A DNA stretch of 12,779 nucleotides from Candidatus Bathyarchaeota archaeon (GCA_030602965.1 JAUVYS010000022.1:1-12779), one strand, 5' to 3'. Shown: positions 1-6,792, counted from the first letter of the stretch. The notes: generated by a model not told the origin, from the letters alone. Numbers and translations: made by a program.

Positions 1-60
1 TCTCTTGATTCTATATAAAGTAAGAAAAAGTTCTTAATAACATATTTCTTAATTCGTATC

Positions 61-103
61 CAGTATGCTTTTACTGAGGGTTCGAATCTCACCTCCCGCA
101 CCA
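61..103 (+). tRNA. 3' part of a tRNA, probably tRNA-Leu; 5' half not visible
   Basis: The stretch reads as the end of a class II tRNA. A 5-bp variable-arm stem (CAGTA 61-65 with TACTG 72-76) leads into a T-arm with the canonical loop TTCGAAT (81-87), then a 7-base acceptor strand CTCCCGC (93-99), discriminator A100 and an encoded CCA (101-103). The T-stem pairs g80-c88, g79-t89, g78-c90 and g76-c92 but has one A-A mismatch (77/91). A long variable arm with A73 fits archaeal tRNA-Leu better than Ser, which usually carries G73. A continuous tRNA would start near base 15-20, but bases 1-52 are AT-rich and contain no match to the expected 5' acceptor GCGGGAG. The 5' exon may lie off-window behind an intron, or this may be a tRNA fragment such as an integration site. 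Confidence 0.6.
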
Positions 104-242
104 CATACAGACCCTATGGATGAATAATAAAAAATCCTGAAAAAAAGTGGATTATTTTCTGTCCCAGCGTATGATTACACTAAGGCAAATAAGAACAATA
201 TTTTTGGTCAATCAAATTTTATTATTTATCCCGTTTAATTTT

Positions 243-761
243 TTATTGGGATTTTATCTTTTCCAGGGCTTCTGTTGCTGCTTTCCAAAAATCTTGATCT
301 CCAGTTTTCAGAGCTTTTGTTAATGGTTCTATTACCCTTTTGTCTCCAATTTTTCCTAGAGTAGTTGCTGCCCATGTTCGAATTTCCATGTTATCATCAT
401 TCAATGTTTCAATTAGAGATTTTACTGCTGTTTTCTTTATACGTATTAGAGCCCACGCGACCATATCTCGGACATTTTTTTTAGAATATTTTACTGCTCT
501 GATGAGAGGTTCCACTGCCATTTTGTCCCCTATTTTACCTAGCGCTTCTGCGGTGTTGACTCTGACTCGCCATTTATAATCTTTTAAAGTCTGAATAAGT
601 GGAACTACTGCCCTATCGTCTCCTATGTTCCCAAGAGTCAAAGCTGCTTCTGCTCTGATGTTCCAATCTTTATTTTGTAAGGCCTTGATCAATCCTTTAA
701 TGTCCTTATTTTTCCCAAGTTCCATAATGTCAGGTTTAAAAAATCTGTTGAATGTTCCCAT
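243..761 (-). CDS. HEAT-repeat (PBS-lyase-type) scaffold protein
   Basis: The 172-residue protein is made almost entirely of about five helical repeats of roughly 30 residues. They carry the HEAT/PBS-lyase signature: paired helices of the form AVxPLIxxLxD...VRxxAAxALGxIGD, with LGNIGDDRAVVPLI, LGKIGDKMAVEPLI and LGKIGDKRVIEPLT all readable. Such repeats form right-handed solenoids that bind proteins; no catalytic residues are visible, so a scaffold or adaptor role is inferred from the family only. There is no signal peptide or membrane segment, so it is probably cytoplasmic. The ATG at 761 has only a weak purine stretch (GAGAG) upstream. A TATA-like box at 801-811 on the same strand fits a short leader. 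It stands alone, divergent from the PKD gene. Confidence 0.85.
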   Translation of the reverse strand: MGTFNRFFKPDIMELGKNKDIKGLIKALQNKDWNIRAEAALTLGNIGDDRAVVPLIQTLKDYKWRVRVNTAEALGKIGDKMAVEPLIRAVKYSKKNVRDMVAWALIRIKKTAVKSLIETLNDDNMEIRTWAATTLGKIGDKRVIEPLTKALKTGDQDFWKAATEALEKIKSQ

Positions 762-800
762 TTTTCATTCTCTCATTCAATCATGTTTGAGATAAATATG

Positions 801-811
801 CCCTATAAAGC
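801..811 (-). promoter_or_regulatory. TATA-box candidate for the HEAT-repeat gene
   Basis: Read on the minus strand, the box is AGCTTTATAGG, about 40 bases upstream of the ATG at 761. A start site about 25 bases downstream would leave a leader of roughly 20 bases, which is normal for archaea. The GCTTTATA core resembles the boxes upstream of the PKD and helical-repeat genes, but the TTGAAC elements are absent. Confidence 0.45.
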
Positions 812-852
812 TAAGTTGGTACATGCTATTAGTTAAAAGGAACTAAAAAAAG

Positions 853-870
853 TTGAACAAAAGTGCTTTA
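853..870 (+). promoter_or_regulatory. Partial third copy of the TTGAAC / TATA promoter module
   Basis: The 18 bases TTGAACAAAAGTGCTTTA are identical to those at 1057 and 3416. Here they are followed by ATAATG rather than TATA, and no TTGAAC-N7-GTTCAA inverted repeat lies upstream. No gene of useful length follows before the complete module at 1032. It is either an extra upstream regulator site for the PKD gene or the relic of a duplicated promoter. Confidence 0.5.
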
Positions 871-1031
871 ATAATGTATCCGCGTTGCAATATAGGACAT
901 TTGTAGTTAAAAATTCATTTTTGAAATATGATTAATTATCCGATTTTATTTTTTATTTTAAAAGTTAATGAGAATCGTTTTAAATAGTAGAATAATTTTT
1001 CTTGCAATAGAACATCAGGATTCAAAAAACG

Positions 1032-1078
1032 TTGAACTTTCAATGTTCAAGTTTTCTTGAACAAAAGTGCTTTATAAG
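1032..1078 (+). promoter_or_regulatory. Promoter with inverted-repeat operator, PKD gene
   Basis: An inverted repeat TTGAACTTTCAATGTTCAAG (1032-1051; half-sites TTGAAC and GTTCAA, 7-base spacer) is followed 25 bases after its start by TTGAACAAAAGTGCTTTATA (1057-1076). The latter ends in an archaeal TATA box. The same arrangement with the same spacing lies at 3391-3436 upstream of the helical-repeat gene. The box is about 45 bases before the chosen ATG (1119), so transcription should begin near 1098. This also shows that the in-frame ATG at 1032 is promoter DNA, not a start codon. Confidence 0.75.
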
Positions 1079-1118
1079 CATCCAACTCAGCTTTCAGCAA
1101 AAAAAGAGGAAAACAACA

Positions 1119-2180
1119 ATGAAAAAAACAACTACATTTTTTTTGGTGTCCATATTATTACTGACATTTACTATTAGTACAACATTACATGCAACACCTG
1201 TTGCTGATGCTAATGGTCCTTATGAAGTTAATGAAGGAGAAGAGGTTGCTTTTGATGCTGGTGGGTCTAATGGTAGTTCTCTATTGTATCGATGGGATTT
1301 CGATAATGATGGCTCTTGGGAAACAGACTGGACCAGCGATCCAGTCTCGACATATATGTGGAATGATGACTGGAATGGAATAGCAGTACTAGAAATCAGC
1401 AATGGCACTACTACAGATACTGACACAGCCTCTGTTATAATTAATAACGTTATGCCAGTCGCGATTATAGATTTGGTTACAGCGCCCACCCCACTTATGC
1501 CGGGGGACATTGTTTCTTTTAATGGTAGTACTTTTGATCCTGGGATCTTGGACACGCATATGTTTGAATGGGATTTCGGAGATGACACTAACGCTTCTGG
1601 TCCAAATGTTGATCATGTGTATACTGCTTCTGGAACTTATTTTGTTACTCTCAATGTTACTGATGACGATGGTGGATCAGATCAAACAACATTTCTTTTG
1701 TCAGTTCTAATGCCTGCAACAGTAGATATTCACCCTGATACATTGAACCTTGATAGCAATGGAAGATGGATAACCTGTTATATCGAGTTGCCAGATGGAT
1801 ACAATGCTAGTGACCTTAACATTTCAAGCATTTCTTTAGGGAGTTTAATACCTGCAGAGACATGGCCTTCGAATGTTGAAGATTATGATGGAGATGGAGT
1901 ACTTGAGCTCATGCTAAAGTTTGATCGAGAGGCAGTACAAGAATACATAAGTGACACGTTAGGGGTAACAGGCGACAATGTGAATTTAACAGTAACTGGA
2001 GAAGTTGCAGGTCAGATCTTCCAAGGCAGCGACACAATAAACATTAACAATAATAATTCTTCGAAAAACCAAAATGCTAATGCGAACAATGTTCAGAATG
2101 GGAACACGAACAACAAAAACAAGAATACTCCTAATAATTCAAATAATAACAAGTTCAAGACTAAGAATTCAAACGAGTAG
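1119..2180 (+). CDS. Secreted protein with two PKD domains and Asn-rich tail
   Basis: I start the gene at ATG 1119, giving 353 residues. The site has GAGG nine bases upstream and yields a clean signal peptide (lysines, then FFLVSILLLTF, to about residue 25), whereas the in-frame ATG at 1032 lies inside the promoter. Residues about 27-110 and 112-195 are PKD domains: the first has ADANGPYEVNEGEEVAFDA and YRWDFDNDG, the second FEWDFGDD and HVYTASGTYFVTLNVTDDDGGSD. A third beta domain (about 197-309) starts VDIHPDTLNLDSNGRWI and has an acidic DYDGDGVLEL loop that may bind calcium; this domain recurs in archaeal surface proteins. The last 44 residues are half asparagine with many lysines. No anchor is seen, so it is probably secreted or wall-associated. 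It stops with TAG, and the zinc-ribbon gene follows 9 bases later. Confidence 0.88.
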   Translation: MKKTTTFFLVSILLLTFTISTTLHATPVADANGPYEVNEGEEVAFDAGGSNGSSLLYRWDFDNDGSWETDWTSDPVSTYMWNDDWNGIAVLEISNGTTTDTDTASVIINNVMPVAIIDLVTAPTPLMPGDIVSFNGSTFDPGILDTHMFEWDFGDDTNASGPNVDHVYTASGTYFVTLNVTDDDGGSDQTTFLLSVLMPATVDIHPDTLNLDSNGRWITCYIELPDGYNASDLNISSISLGSLIPAETWPSNVEDYDGDGVLELMLKFDREAVQEYISDTLGVTGDNVNLTVTGEVAGQIFQGSDTININNNNSSKNQNANANNVQNGNTNNKNKNTPNNSNNNKFKTKNSNE

Positions 2181-2189
2181 GTGGATTGA

Positions 2190-2318
2190 ATGGCTAAATG
2201 TCCGAATTGTGGTTCAGAGGTTTCGAAGCCCATTAAAGAGTGGGATGTTGGTCCGAAGTTGCACGTTGAGATGTATCGGTGCTGTGGAAAAAATTTTAGA
2301 GAATTCATTACGAAATAA
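2190..2318 (+). CDS. 42-residue four-cysteine zinc-ribbon protein
   Basis: A short ORF read directly from the sequence encodes 42 residues beginning MAKCPNCGSEVSKPIKEWD and ending in YRCCGKNFREFITK. The CPNC pair (Cys4, Cys7) and the adjacent Cys31-Cys32 give four ligands for one zinc ion, a treble-clef or zinc-ribbon-like knuckle. From memory, very small proteins of this shape recur in TACK archaea, with no assigned function that I know of. Basic residues around the knuckle would allow nucleic-acid binding, but that is inference. It begins 9 bases after the PKD stop with GGTGG just upstream, so it is probably co-transcribed with the secreted protein. A long T-rich terminator region follows. 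Confidence 0.75.
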   Translation: MAKCPNCGSEVSKPIKEWDVGPKLHVEMYRCCGKNFREFITK

Positions 2319-2336
2319 TCGTAATGGCTCTCTCCC

Positions 2337-2393
2337 TTTTTTATTCATTTCTCTTTTTAACACATTTTTCGTTTTATTTCTTATTTTTCTTTC
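2337..2393 (+). terminator. T-rich archaeal terminator
   Basis: Directly after the zinc-ribbon stop, a 57-base stretch holds repeated runs of four to six T without a strong hairpin. This is the usual form of archaeal intrinsic termination and would end the PKD/zinc-ribbon transcript. Confidence 0.6.
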
Positions 2394-2522
2394 AACTTAA
2401 TCTTTCAAAATTATTACTAAATCTTCTCTTTAATCTGAATTCCTATGTCATAAAAAGAAATTGGTTTTGCATTTTGTTTTAGATAATGTTTTAAGGTTTT
2501 TAAAATAATAGGATTAGAGTCA

Positions 2523-2542
2523 ATAATCTATTCGATAATCTA
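2523..2542. repeat. 8-bp direct repeat upstream of the wHTH regulator
   Basis: ATAATCTA occurs twice (2523-2530 and 2535-2542) separated by TTCG, a 12-base period, ending 22 bases before the ATG at 2565. Two same-face half-sites in the leader of a regulator gene could be an autoregulatory operator. The repeat is short and AT-rich, so chance is possible. A weak TATA candidate (TTTTTAAAA) lies near 2496-2504. Confidence 0.3.
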
Positions 2543-2564
2543 GGCTCGCTGAGATTGGTACAAT

Positions 2565-3374
2565 ATGAGTAAGGATGACATTTATTATCGCCTTAAACAT
2601 CCAGTGCGGAAAAGAATAATGGAGATTCTCGGCGATGAAGGACGGGTAAGTTTTACTCAACTTAAAAATGAGGTTAATGTTGGCGTTGGGAAGCTATATT
2701 ATCATATAGACATCTTAGGTGTACTCATTACTCAAGATGAGTATCGACGATACATGTTGACTGGTGAAGGAAGACGCGCCTTAGAACTTCTCAAGATGGG
2801 GAATGGTGGGGTCATATATCCTGAACTTCCAAGCGAAGTAAAATCTATTATTACAATCTTCACGATAAAGCCTGTGTTTCAGAATCTAAAAAAAACACCT
2901 ATGATAAGTTTACCTTTACTTTTTATTGTCGTTATTTTTGGGGCTTTTTTAAACATTCAATCAAACCTTGATCCTTTATTCCTTTTCTTGTTGGATAAGC
3001 CTGAAATCATGCCTGCATTGATTGTATTGAAGTCGATTATTGGGCCTCTCACAATCTTTTGTTTCTGCGATTTAACATCCACATTTCTGTATAGGAGAAT
3101 TGGAAACCACATAGCCCTTTTATCAGGAATCGTTTTTTCTCAGATTCCATTAATCATTTTCTCATTACTTTGGATGTTATTTAAGGAAGCTTTTTTGTCA
3201 TCGCCCTGGATTGTTCATTTTATTTTTTTCATATTTCAAGCCTGGTCTATCGTTCTCTTGATAGCTGCTCTTACCTATTCGAAGGGATTAAAGTTTTCTC
3301 AAGCTTCTCTAGTAGTCCTTGCGTTTACTTATTTCAATATTGTTCTATTGAACATTCCATTTCTAGGAGGTTGA
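2565..3374 (+). CDS. Membrane-anchored winged-HTH (ArsR-like) regulator
   Basis: Residues about 5-75 of the 269 form an ArsR-type winged helix: a helix with HPVRKRIMEILGDEG, a helix-turn-helix with VSFTQLKNEVNVGVGKLYYH, and a wing with ITQDEYRRYMLTGEGRRAL. This fold binds DNA, normally as a dimer on palindromes. A linker to residue 105 leads to about five hydrophobic helices (near 108-128, 140-160, 172-195, 205-228 and 235-262). The later helices resemble Yip1-type membrane domains, but I cannot confirm that by eye. A DNA-binding head on a multi-pass membrane domain implies a regulator held at the membrane, perhaps sensing an envelope signal. The ATG has only a weak GAG upstream. The next gene's operator begins 17 bases after the stop, and the same operator precedes the PKD gene on the other side, making this protein the obvious candidate to bind both. 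Confidence 0.85.
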   Translation: MSKDDIYYRLKHPVRKRIMEILGDEGRVSFTQLKNEVNVGVGKLYYHIDILGVLITQDEYRRYMLTGEGRRALELLKMGNGGVIYPELPSEVKSIITIFTIKPVFQNLKKTPMISLPLLFIVVIFGAFLNIQSNLDPLFLFLLDKPEIMPALIVLKSIIGPLTIFCFCDLTSTFLYRRIGNHIALLSGIVFSQIPLIIFSLLWMLFKEAFLSSPWIVHFIFFIFQAWSIVLLIAALTYSKGLKFSQASLVVLAFTYFNIVLLNIPFLGG

Positions 3375-3390
3375 TTTGGTTCGAAAAAAG

Positions 3391-3438
3391 TTGAACTTTC
3401 AATGTTCAAGAAAAGTTGAACAAAAGTGCTTTATATAG
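3391..3438 (+). promoter_or_regulatory. Promoter with inverted-repeat operator, helical-repeat gene
   Basis: The inverted repeat (3391-3410) is identical over 20 bases to that at 1032-1051. The TTGAACAAAAGTGCTTTATA element (3416-3435) is identical to 1057-1076, with the same 25-base offset. The six bases between the two elements differ. TATA box 3430-3437 predicts a transcript start near 3458-3462, so the ribosome-binding site GGAGG (3458-3462) would be at the very 5' end. This leaves the in-frame TTG at 3416 upstream of the transcript. Confidence 0.78.
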
Positions 3439-3457
3439 TCAAAAGAGTGGAGATCAT

Positions 3458-3462
3458 GGAGG
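3458..3462 (+). promoter_or_regulatory. Ribosome-binding site that fixes the GTG start at 3470
   Basis: GGAGG ends 7 bases before GTG 3470. It selects this start over the in-frame TTG at 3416, which overlaps the TTGAAC promoter element. Confidence 0.75.
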
Positions 3463-3469
3463 CCTAACA

Positions 3470-5845
3470 GTGAATACGGGAAAGTCGCTCATTGTAACGA
3501 TGCTTCTTCTACTATTAGTCACGGCCCTGCTCAATGAGACTACTATCAATGTTGCAGCAAAAAATGACAAGAATCCAAATGTCTCTGAACAAAACGAAAA
3601 CGGTGTTGCTTCCGTTGCCCAAGAAAAAATTCAAGAAGCCACAGACGCAATTCAAGAAACAAACCAAACAATTCAGGGGATAAAAGGTGCTGGAATAGAT
3701 GTTTCAAACGCAGAATATATTCTTGAACAAGCCACTCTGGAGTTAAACCAAGCAAATTTAGCTTATGAAAACGACGACTTCTCTAAAGCCATAAAACATG
3801 CAAACCAAGCAAAGTCACAGGCAAAAAAGGCAGAAAAATCAGTACAAAAAGCTTCTGATGGAATACAACAGTCAAGTCATGGAAAGGCGGGCGCTTTACA
3901 ATCAATAGCAAATGCAGAATATGCAATATTTCTTGCAAACCAAACAATAATTGAAGCCCAAAATCTTGGCATCGATGTTACTGAATTTATGTCGATGTTA
4001 AATCAGTCTATTCTAATCTTTTCTGATGCGGTCGATGCTTTAAACAATAATGATTTTGAGTTGGCGTTACAGCTCACAGATGAATCAAAAGAACTAGCTG
4101 AAGAAGTAAAGGAAAATGCAGAGAACATTATAGAGCAGTACGAAGAAGAAACTTCTGAGCAAGCAGTGGAACTTGCCCGGGAAGCTTTGGAAGCTGCTCA
4201 AGAATCAATTACAGCAGCCAATGAGACAATTAACAATCTAAAACTCTTGGGTATAAATGTAACTATTGCTGAAGGCCTCTTAACCCAAGCTAACATTACT
4301 TTACAAAACGCAATCTCAGCATTCGAGGAGGAGAATTACGAAGTTTCAACTAGCTTAGCCGAAGAAGCAAAGAATCTAGCTGAAGATGCTAGAGCTCTTG
4401 CTGAAGCAGCACAAAATGAACAGAGCTTACCTACATTAGAAAAAATTTTGGAAACCGAAGAGATAATTGAAAATGTTTCACAGAGAATACAAGGTGCTCC
4501 ACAGGGAGCAAATCTGACAGAAGCAACGCAGCTTCTTGATCTTGCATCTGATAATCTTTTGATGGCGAAAAACGCATTTGATGACGGAAACTTTACCCAA
4601 GCTGAAGAATTAGCAGACATTTCCAGACAACAAGCACTGGATGCTGAAGCATCTGCTGAGGAGGCAATTGTAAATTTTGAAAGTGGAGCTAAAAGCGAGG
4701 CTCAAGAAGCTATACAAATTGCAGAATCATCGCTATCCGATTTTGAACATAGAATTCAAGAATTGGAGGTTGAAGGCTATGATGTTGCCGTTGGAAAATC
4801 CATTTTTGATGTTGCAAACACAACGCTTGAATTAGCAAAAAATATCTTTGAAAAAGGCTTTTATGAGGAAGCAAAGGAATTTGCTGATACCGTTAAAGAA
4901 CTAGTAGAAAATGGTTTAGAAACTTTAGATCAACTAGTCACTTCCACTAGTTCAGATTTGGATGCGTCAGAGGATAATGAAGGGAACACTTTGATCACCT
5001 CTTCTGAAGGCTATCTGACCATGTCAGCTTTAGCCCCAAGCATAGAGTTCAATTATCCAGTTAACGATACTTCATTTGATTTTGATGTAGGCTTCATGTC
5101 CTTTATCGAATTCATTGACGTTAACAATGATAATTTGCCTCAGGAAAACGAAATTCTACAAACCCTCAAGTTTAAAGATTCTGTGTGGAATAAAACATTG
5201 CAAATCCAATCATTGAATGGCAACCAAGAAGTAAACATAATCTACAGTGCAAAAACTGTTTCTTATGACATCATCCTAAAGATGGTAGTGTATGAGAATC
5301 CAACATTAGTATCGACATCGCTTGCTAACACTACAGTGATCTTTGGTATTGATGGCGCTGCAATGGAGACAAAGATAACAGTCATTGTAAATGATTGGCC
5401 TTGGTCATCAAATAAAAGTCAACTTGGTCTCGAGATGGTTGTTGATGTTGCAGCTGAAGGAACTGTTAGCGAGAAATCTACCCAGCAAGGTAATCTCGTT
5501 CAGATACTATTCAATGCCTCTAGTGCAATTGTAAAAACTGAATGGCTGACCAAAGCAAAAGTTATAACCCCTGATGGATTTGAGTCTGTTGTTAATGTTG
5601 AGACAGGTTTCGAAATCGAACATAAACAAGCTACTACATCCTTGAAAATCTATTTTGTTTACCCCAACTTTGAAGGATCAAAACTTGAACACGACCCTAA
5701 CATAGGCTTAGAATGGTTGTATTTCCCAATAGTCTTCGTTCCAATTCTTTCAAGTTTGTGGTTGTCTTTAGGATCAGCCATCACTGTTACAATTCTTGCT
5801 GTAACTGTGCTTCTGATTAGTAGGAGGAGATCATATTATGGCTAA
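3470..5845 (+). CDS. Large surface protein: five helical repeats, beta domain, C-terminal anchor
   Basis: From GTG 3470 the protein has 791 residues. A signal sequence (LIVTMLLLLLVTALL, cleavage probably near residue 30) is followed by five tandem helical repeats across about residues 50-480. Each contains a turn (GIDV, GIDV, GINV, GANL, GYDV at residues 75, 167, 261, 346 and 436; spacings 92, 94, 85 and 90). After it come A..LL..A...L..A..AF...NF..A..LA..A, rich in Ala, Glu, Asn and Gln. This is typical of long coiled or three-helix bundles projecting from a cell. Residues about 510-745 are predicted beta-rich and begin near ALAPSIEFNYPVNDTSFDFDVG. The C-terminus has one or two membrane segments (about 748-784) and a basic tail RRRSYYG, placing the repeats outside. 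Many N-x-S/T sites suit glycosylation. I do not recognise a named family. It overlaps the next gene by 8 bases. Confidence 0.85.
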   Translation: MNTGKSLIVTMLLLLLVTALLNETTINVAAKNDKNPNVSEQNENGVASVAQEKIQEATDAIQETNQTIQGIKGAGIDVSNAEYILEQATLELNQANLAYENDDFSKAIKHANQAKSQAKKAEKSVQKASDGIQQSSHGKAGALQSIANAEYAIFLANQTIIEAQNLGIDVTEFMSMLNQSILIFSDAVDALNNNDFELALQLTDESKELAEEVKENAENIIEQYEEETSEQAVELAREALEAAQESITAANETINNLKLLGINVTIAEGLLTQANITLQNAISAFEEENYEVSTSLAEEAKNLAEDARALAEAAQNEQSLPTLEKILETEEIIENVSQRIQGAPQGANLTEATQLLDLASDNLLMAKNAFDDGNFTQAEELADISRQQALDAEASAEEAIVNFESGAKSEAQEAIQIAESSLSDFEHRIQELEVEGYDVAVGKSIFDVANTTLELAKNIFEKGFYEEAKEFADTVKELVENGLETLDQLVTSTSSDLDASEDNEGNTLITSSEGYLTMSALAPSIEFNYPVNDTSFDFDVGFMSFIEFIDVNNDNLPQENEILQTLKFKDSVWNKTLQIQSLNGNQEVNIIYSAKTVSYDIILKMVVYENPTLVSTSLANTTVIFGIDGAAMETKITVIVNDWPWSSNKSQLGLEMVVDVAAEGTVSEKSTQQGNLVQILFNASSAIVKTEWLTKAKVITPDGFESVVNVETGFEIEHKQATTSLKIYFVYPNFEGSKLEHDPNIGLEWLYFPIVFVPILSSLWLSLGSAITVTILAVTVLLISRRRSYYG

Positions 5846-6128
5846 AAACATTGTTAACAAGAGCGTGGAAAGATACTTTGAAGCGGAACAGTATAACAGA
5901 ATAGGTTGGGCCAGAGTAAAGGGCTTTACCGTTGGAACTAATAGGCCATTGAAAATCAGTCGTATCCATGATGCAAACGCAGAGATCGACTGTTATATAA
6001 CTGATAAAGTTTTGCAGCTTTGCCAAATGGGTAAACTTAACATCGATGACGTTGTCTTGATTCAGTTCATGGACAGAGATCCCAAAAAAGCAGTAGTTGT
6101 TGATAAGGTCCATTGTGCGCACCCTTAA
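5838..6128 (+). CDS. Conserved-looking 96-residue protein of unknown function
   Basis: The ATG at 5838 lies in the last codons of the helical-repeat gene (overlap ATGGCTAA) and has a strong AGGAGGAG about 10 bases upstream. The start is therefore secure and translation is probably coupled. The protein has no signal peptide or membrane helix. An N-terminal helix with SVERYFEAEQYNRIGWARV precedes alternating strands, ending IDDVVLIQFMDRDPKKAVVVDKVH. This looks like a small beta-barrel (OB- or S1-like), but that rests on pattern only. Two cysteines (in IDCYI and LQLCQ) are not arranged as a metal site. Co-translation with a surface protein could mean shared expression or a partner role. Transcription then meets the convergent rhomboid gene. 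Confidence 0.75.
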   Translation: MAKNIVNKSVERYFEAEQYNRIGWARVKGFTVGTNRPLKISRIHDANAEIDCYITDKVLQLCQMGKLNIDDVVLIQFMDRDPKKAVVVDKVHCAHP

Positions 6129-6189
6129 CCTATAGTTATGGGCGCCACAAAAACAGTGTAATTATTCTATACTACTGTGCACAATAAAA

Positions 6190-6792
6190 TTAGACACTAA
6201 ACGAACGATACCGTCTTTTTTTCCTAGTTTTGTATATTCTTGGTCTAGCTGTGGCTCTATAAAGTATACTTAAGACAACTCCAGTGATGAATCCTCCGAG
6301 GTGAGCTGTATGAGCGACGTATGGGTTTACGCCACTTATTGTATAGAGAAATTCAAAAGCAGCGTACATTAATACATACACAATTGCTGGCATTGGTATG
6401 AAGACATACCTAATATGAACATAGAGTCTTCTGGTGGGGAAGAATATGGCATAAGCTGCCATGACTCCGAAGAGAGCACCACTTGCACCCACAACTGGTA
6501 TATACGGATCATGTGTTGTGAAAGTGTACAGAAGAGCCGCGCCAACCCCACAAATCAGATAGAATAGAATGAAGTGTCCTCTTCCATAGACATTTTCAGC
6601 ATCATCTCCGAACACCCATAAAGCGTACATGTTGCTTACTAAGTGGATTATGTCTGCGTGTAGGAACATAGAGGTAAATATTGTTATAATGCTTGAAATG
6701 ATATCTCCTTCTAAAAGATAAGCTGGAACATAAGCAAATTGTTCAAGTAGATACGGATCGTTGATTTCTGCGAAAAATACAGCAGCATTCAC
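6190..6792 (-). CDS. Rhomboid-family intramembrane serine protease, N-terminus interrupted by TAG
   Basis: Rhomboids cleave membrane proteins within the bilayer using a Ser-His pair. From GTG 6792 (200 residues) the hallmarks are present: HADIIHLVSNMYALWVFG (Asn54) in the second helix, GASGALFG with catalytic Ser104, and AHLGGFITG with catalytic His164. The C-terminus is very basic (RKKRRYRS). GTG 6792 is a poor start: it has no ribosome-binding site and leaves only VNAAVFFAE of the first membrane helix. Reading upstream in frame, PLTKFTPFVT, a TAG stop (6805-6807) and TLILVNAAVFF reproduce the usual rhomboid N-terminus (FPxVTYxLIxxNVxVF), with TAG where Tyr is expected. A full-length gene would begin at about TTG 6858, which has AAGGG upstream. 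The gene is either truncated, newly mutated or misread at one base. Confidence 0.8.
   Translation of the reverse strand: MNAAVFFAEINDPYLLEQFAYVPAYLLEGDIISSIITIFTSMFLHADIIHLVSNMYALWVFGDDAENVYGRGHFILFYLICGVGAALLYTFTTHDPYIPVVGASGALFGVMAAYAIFFPTRRLYVHIRYVFIPMPAIVYVLMYAAFEFLYTISGVNPYVAHTAHLGGFITGVVLSILYRATARPRIYKTRKKRRYRSFSV

Noticed and set aside
1032..1118. In-frame ATG at 1032 as start of the PKD protein
   Set aside because: It lies inside the inverted repeat and upstream of the TATA box, so it would not be transcribed. ATG 1119 has GAGG upstream and begins a proper signal peptide.
2074..2400. 108-codon plus-strand frame over the PKD tail and zinc-ribbon gene
   Set aside because: It is out of frame with both real genes and its translation is low-complexity Leu/Arg/Phe, running into the T-rich terminator.
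3416..3469. TTG at 3416 as start of the helical-repeat protein
   Set aside because: It is the TTGAAC promoter element itself. GTG 3470 with GGAGG seven bases upstream gives an ideal signal sequence.
5817..6122. Minus-strand 101-codon frame opposite the 96-residue gene
   Set aside because: The plus-strand gene has a strong ribosome-binding site and an overlap with its upstream neighbour; the reverse frame is a shadow.
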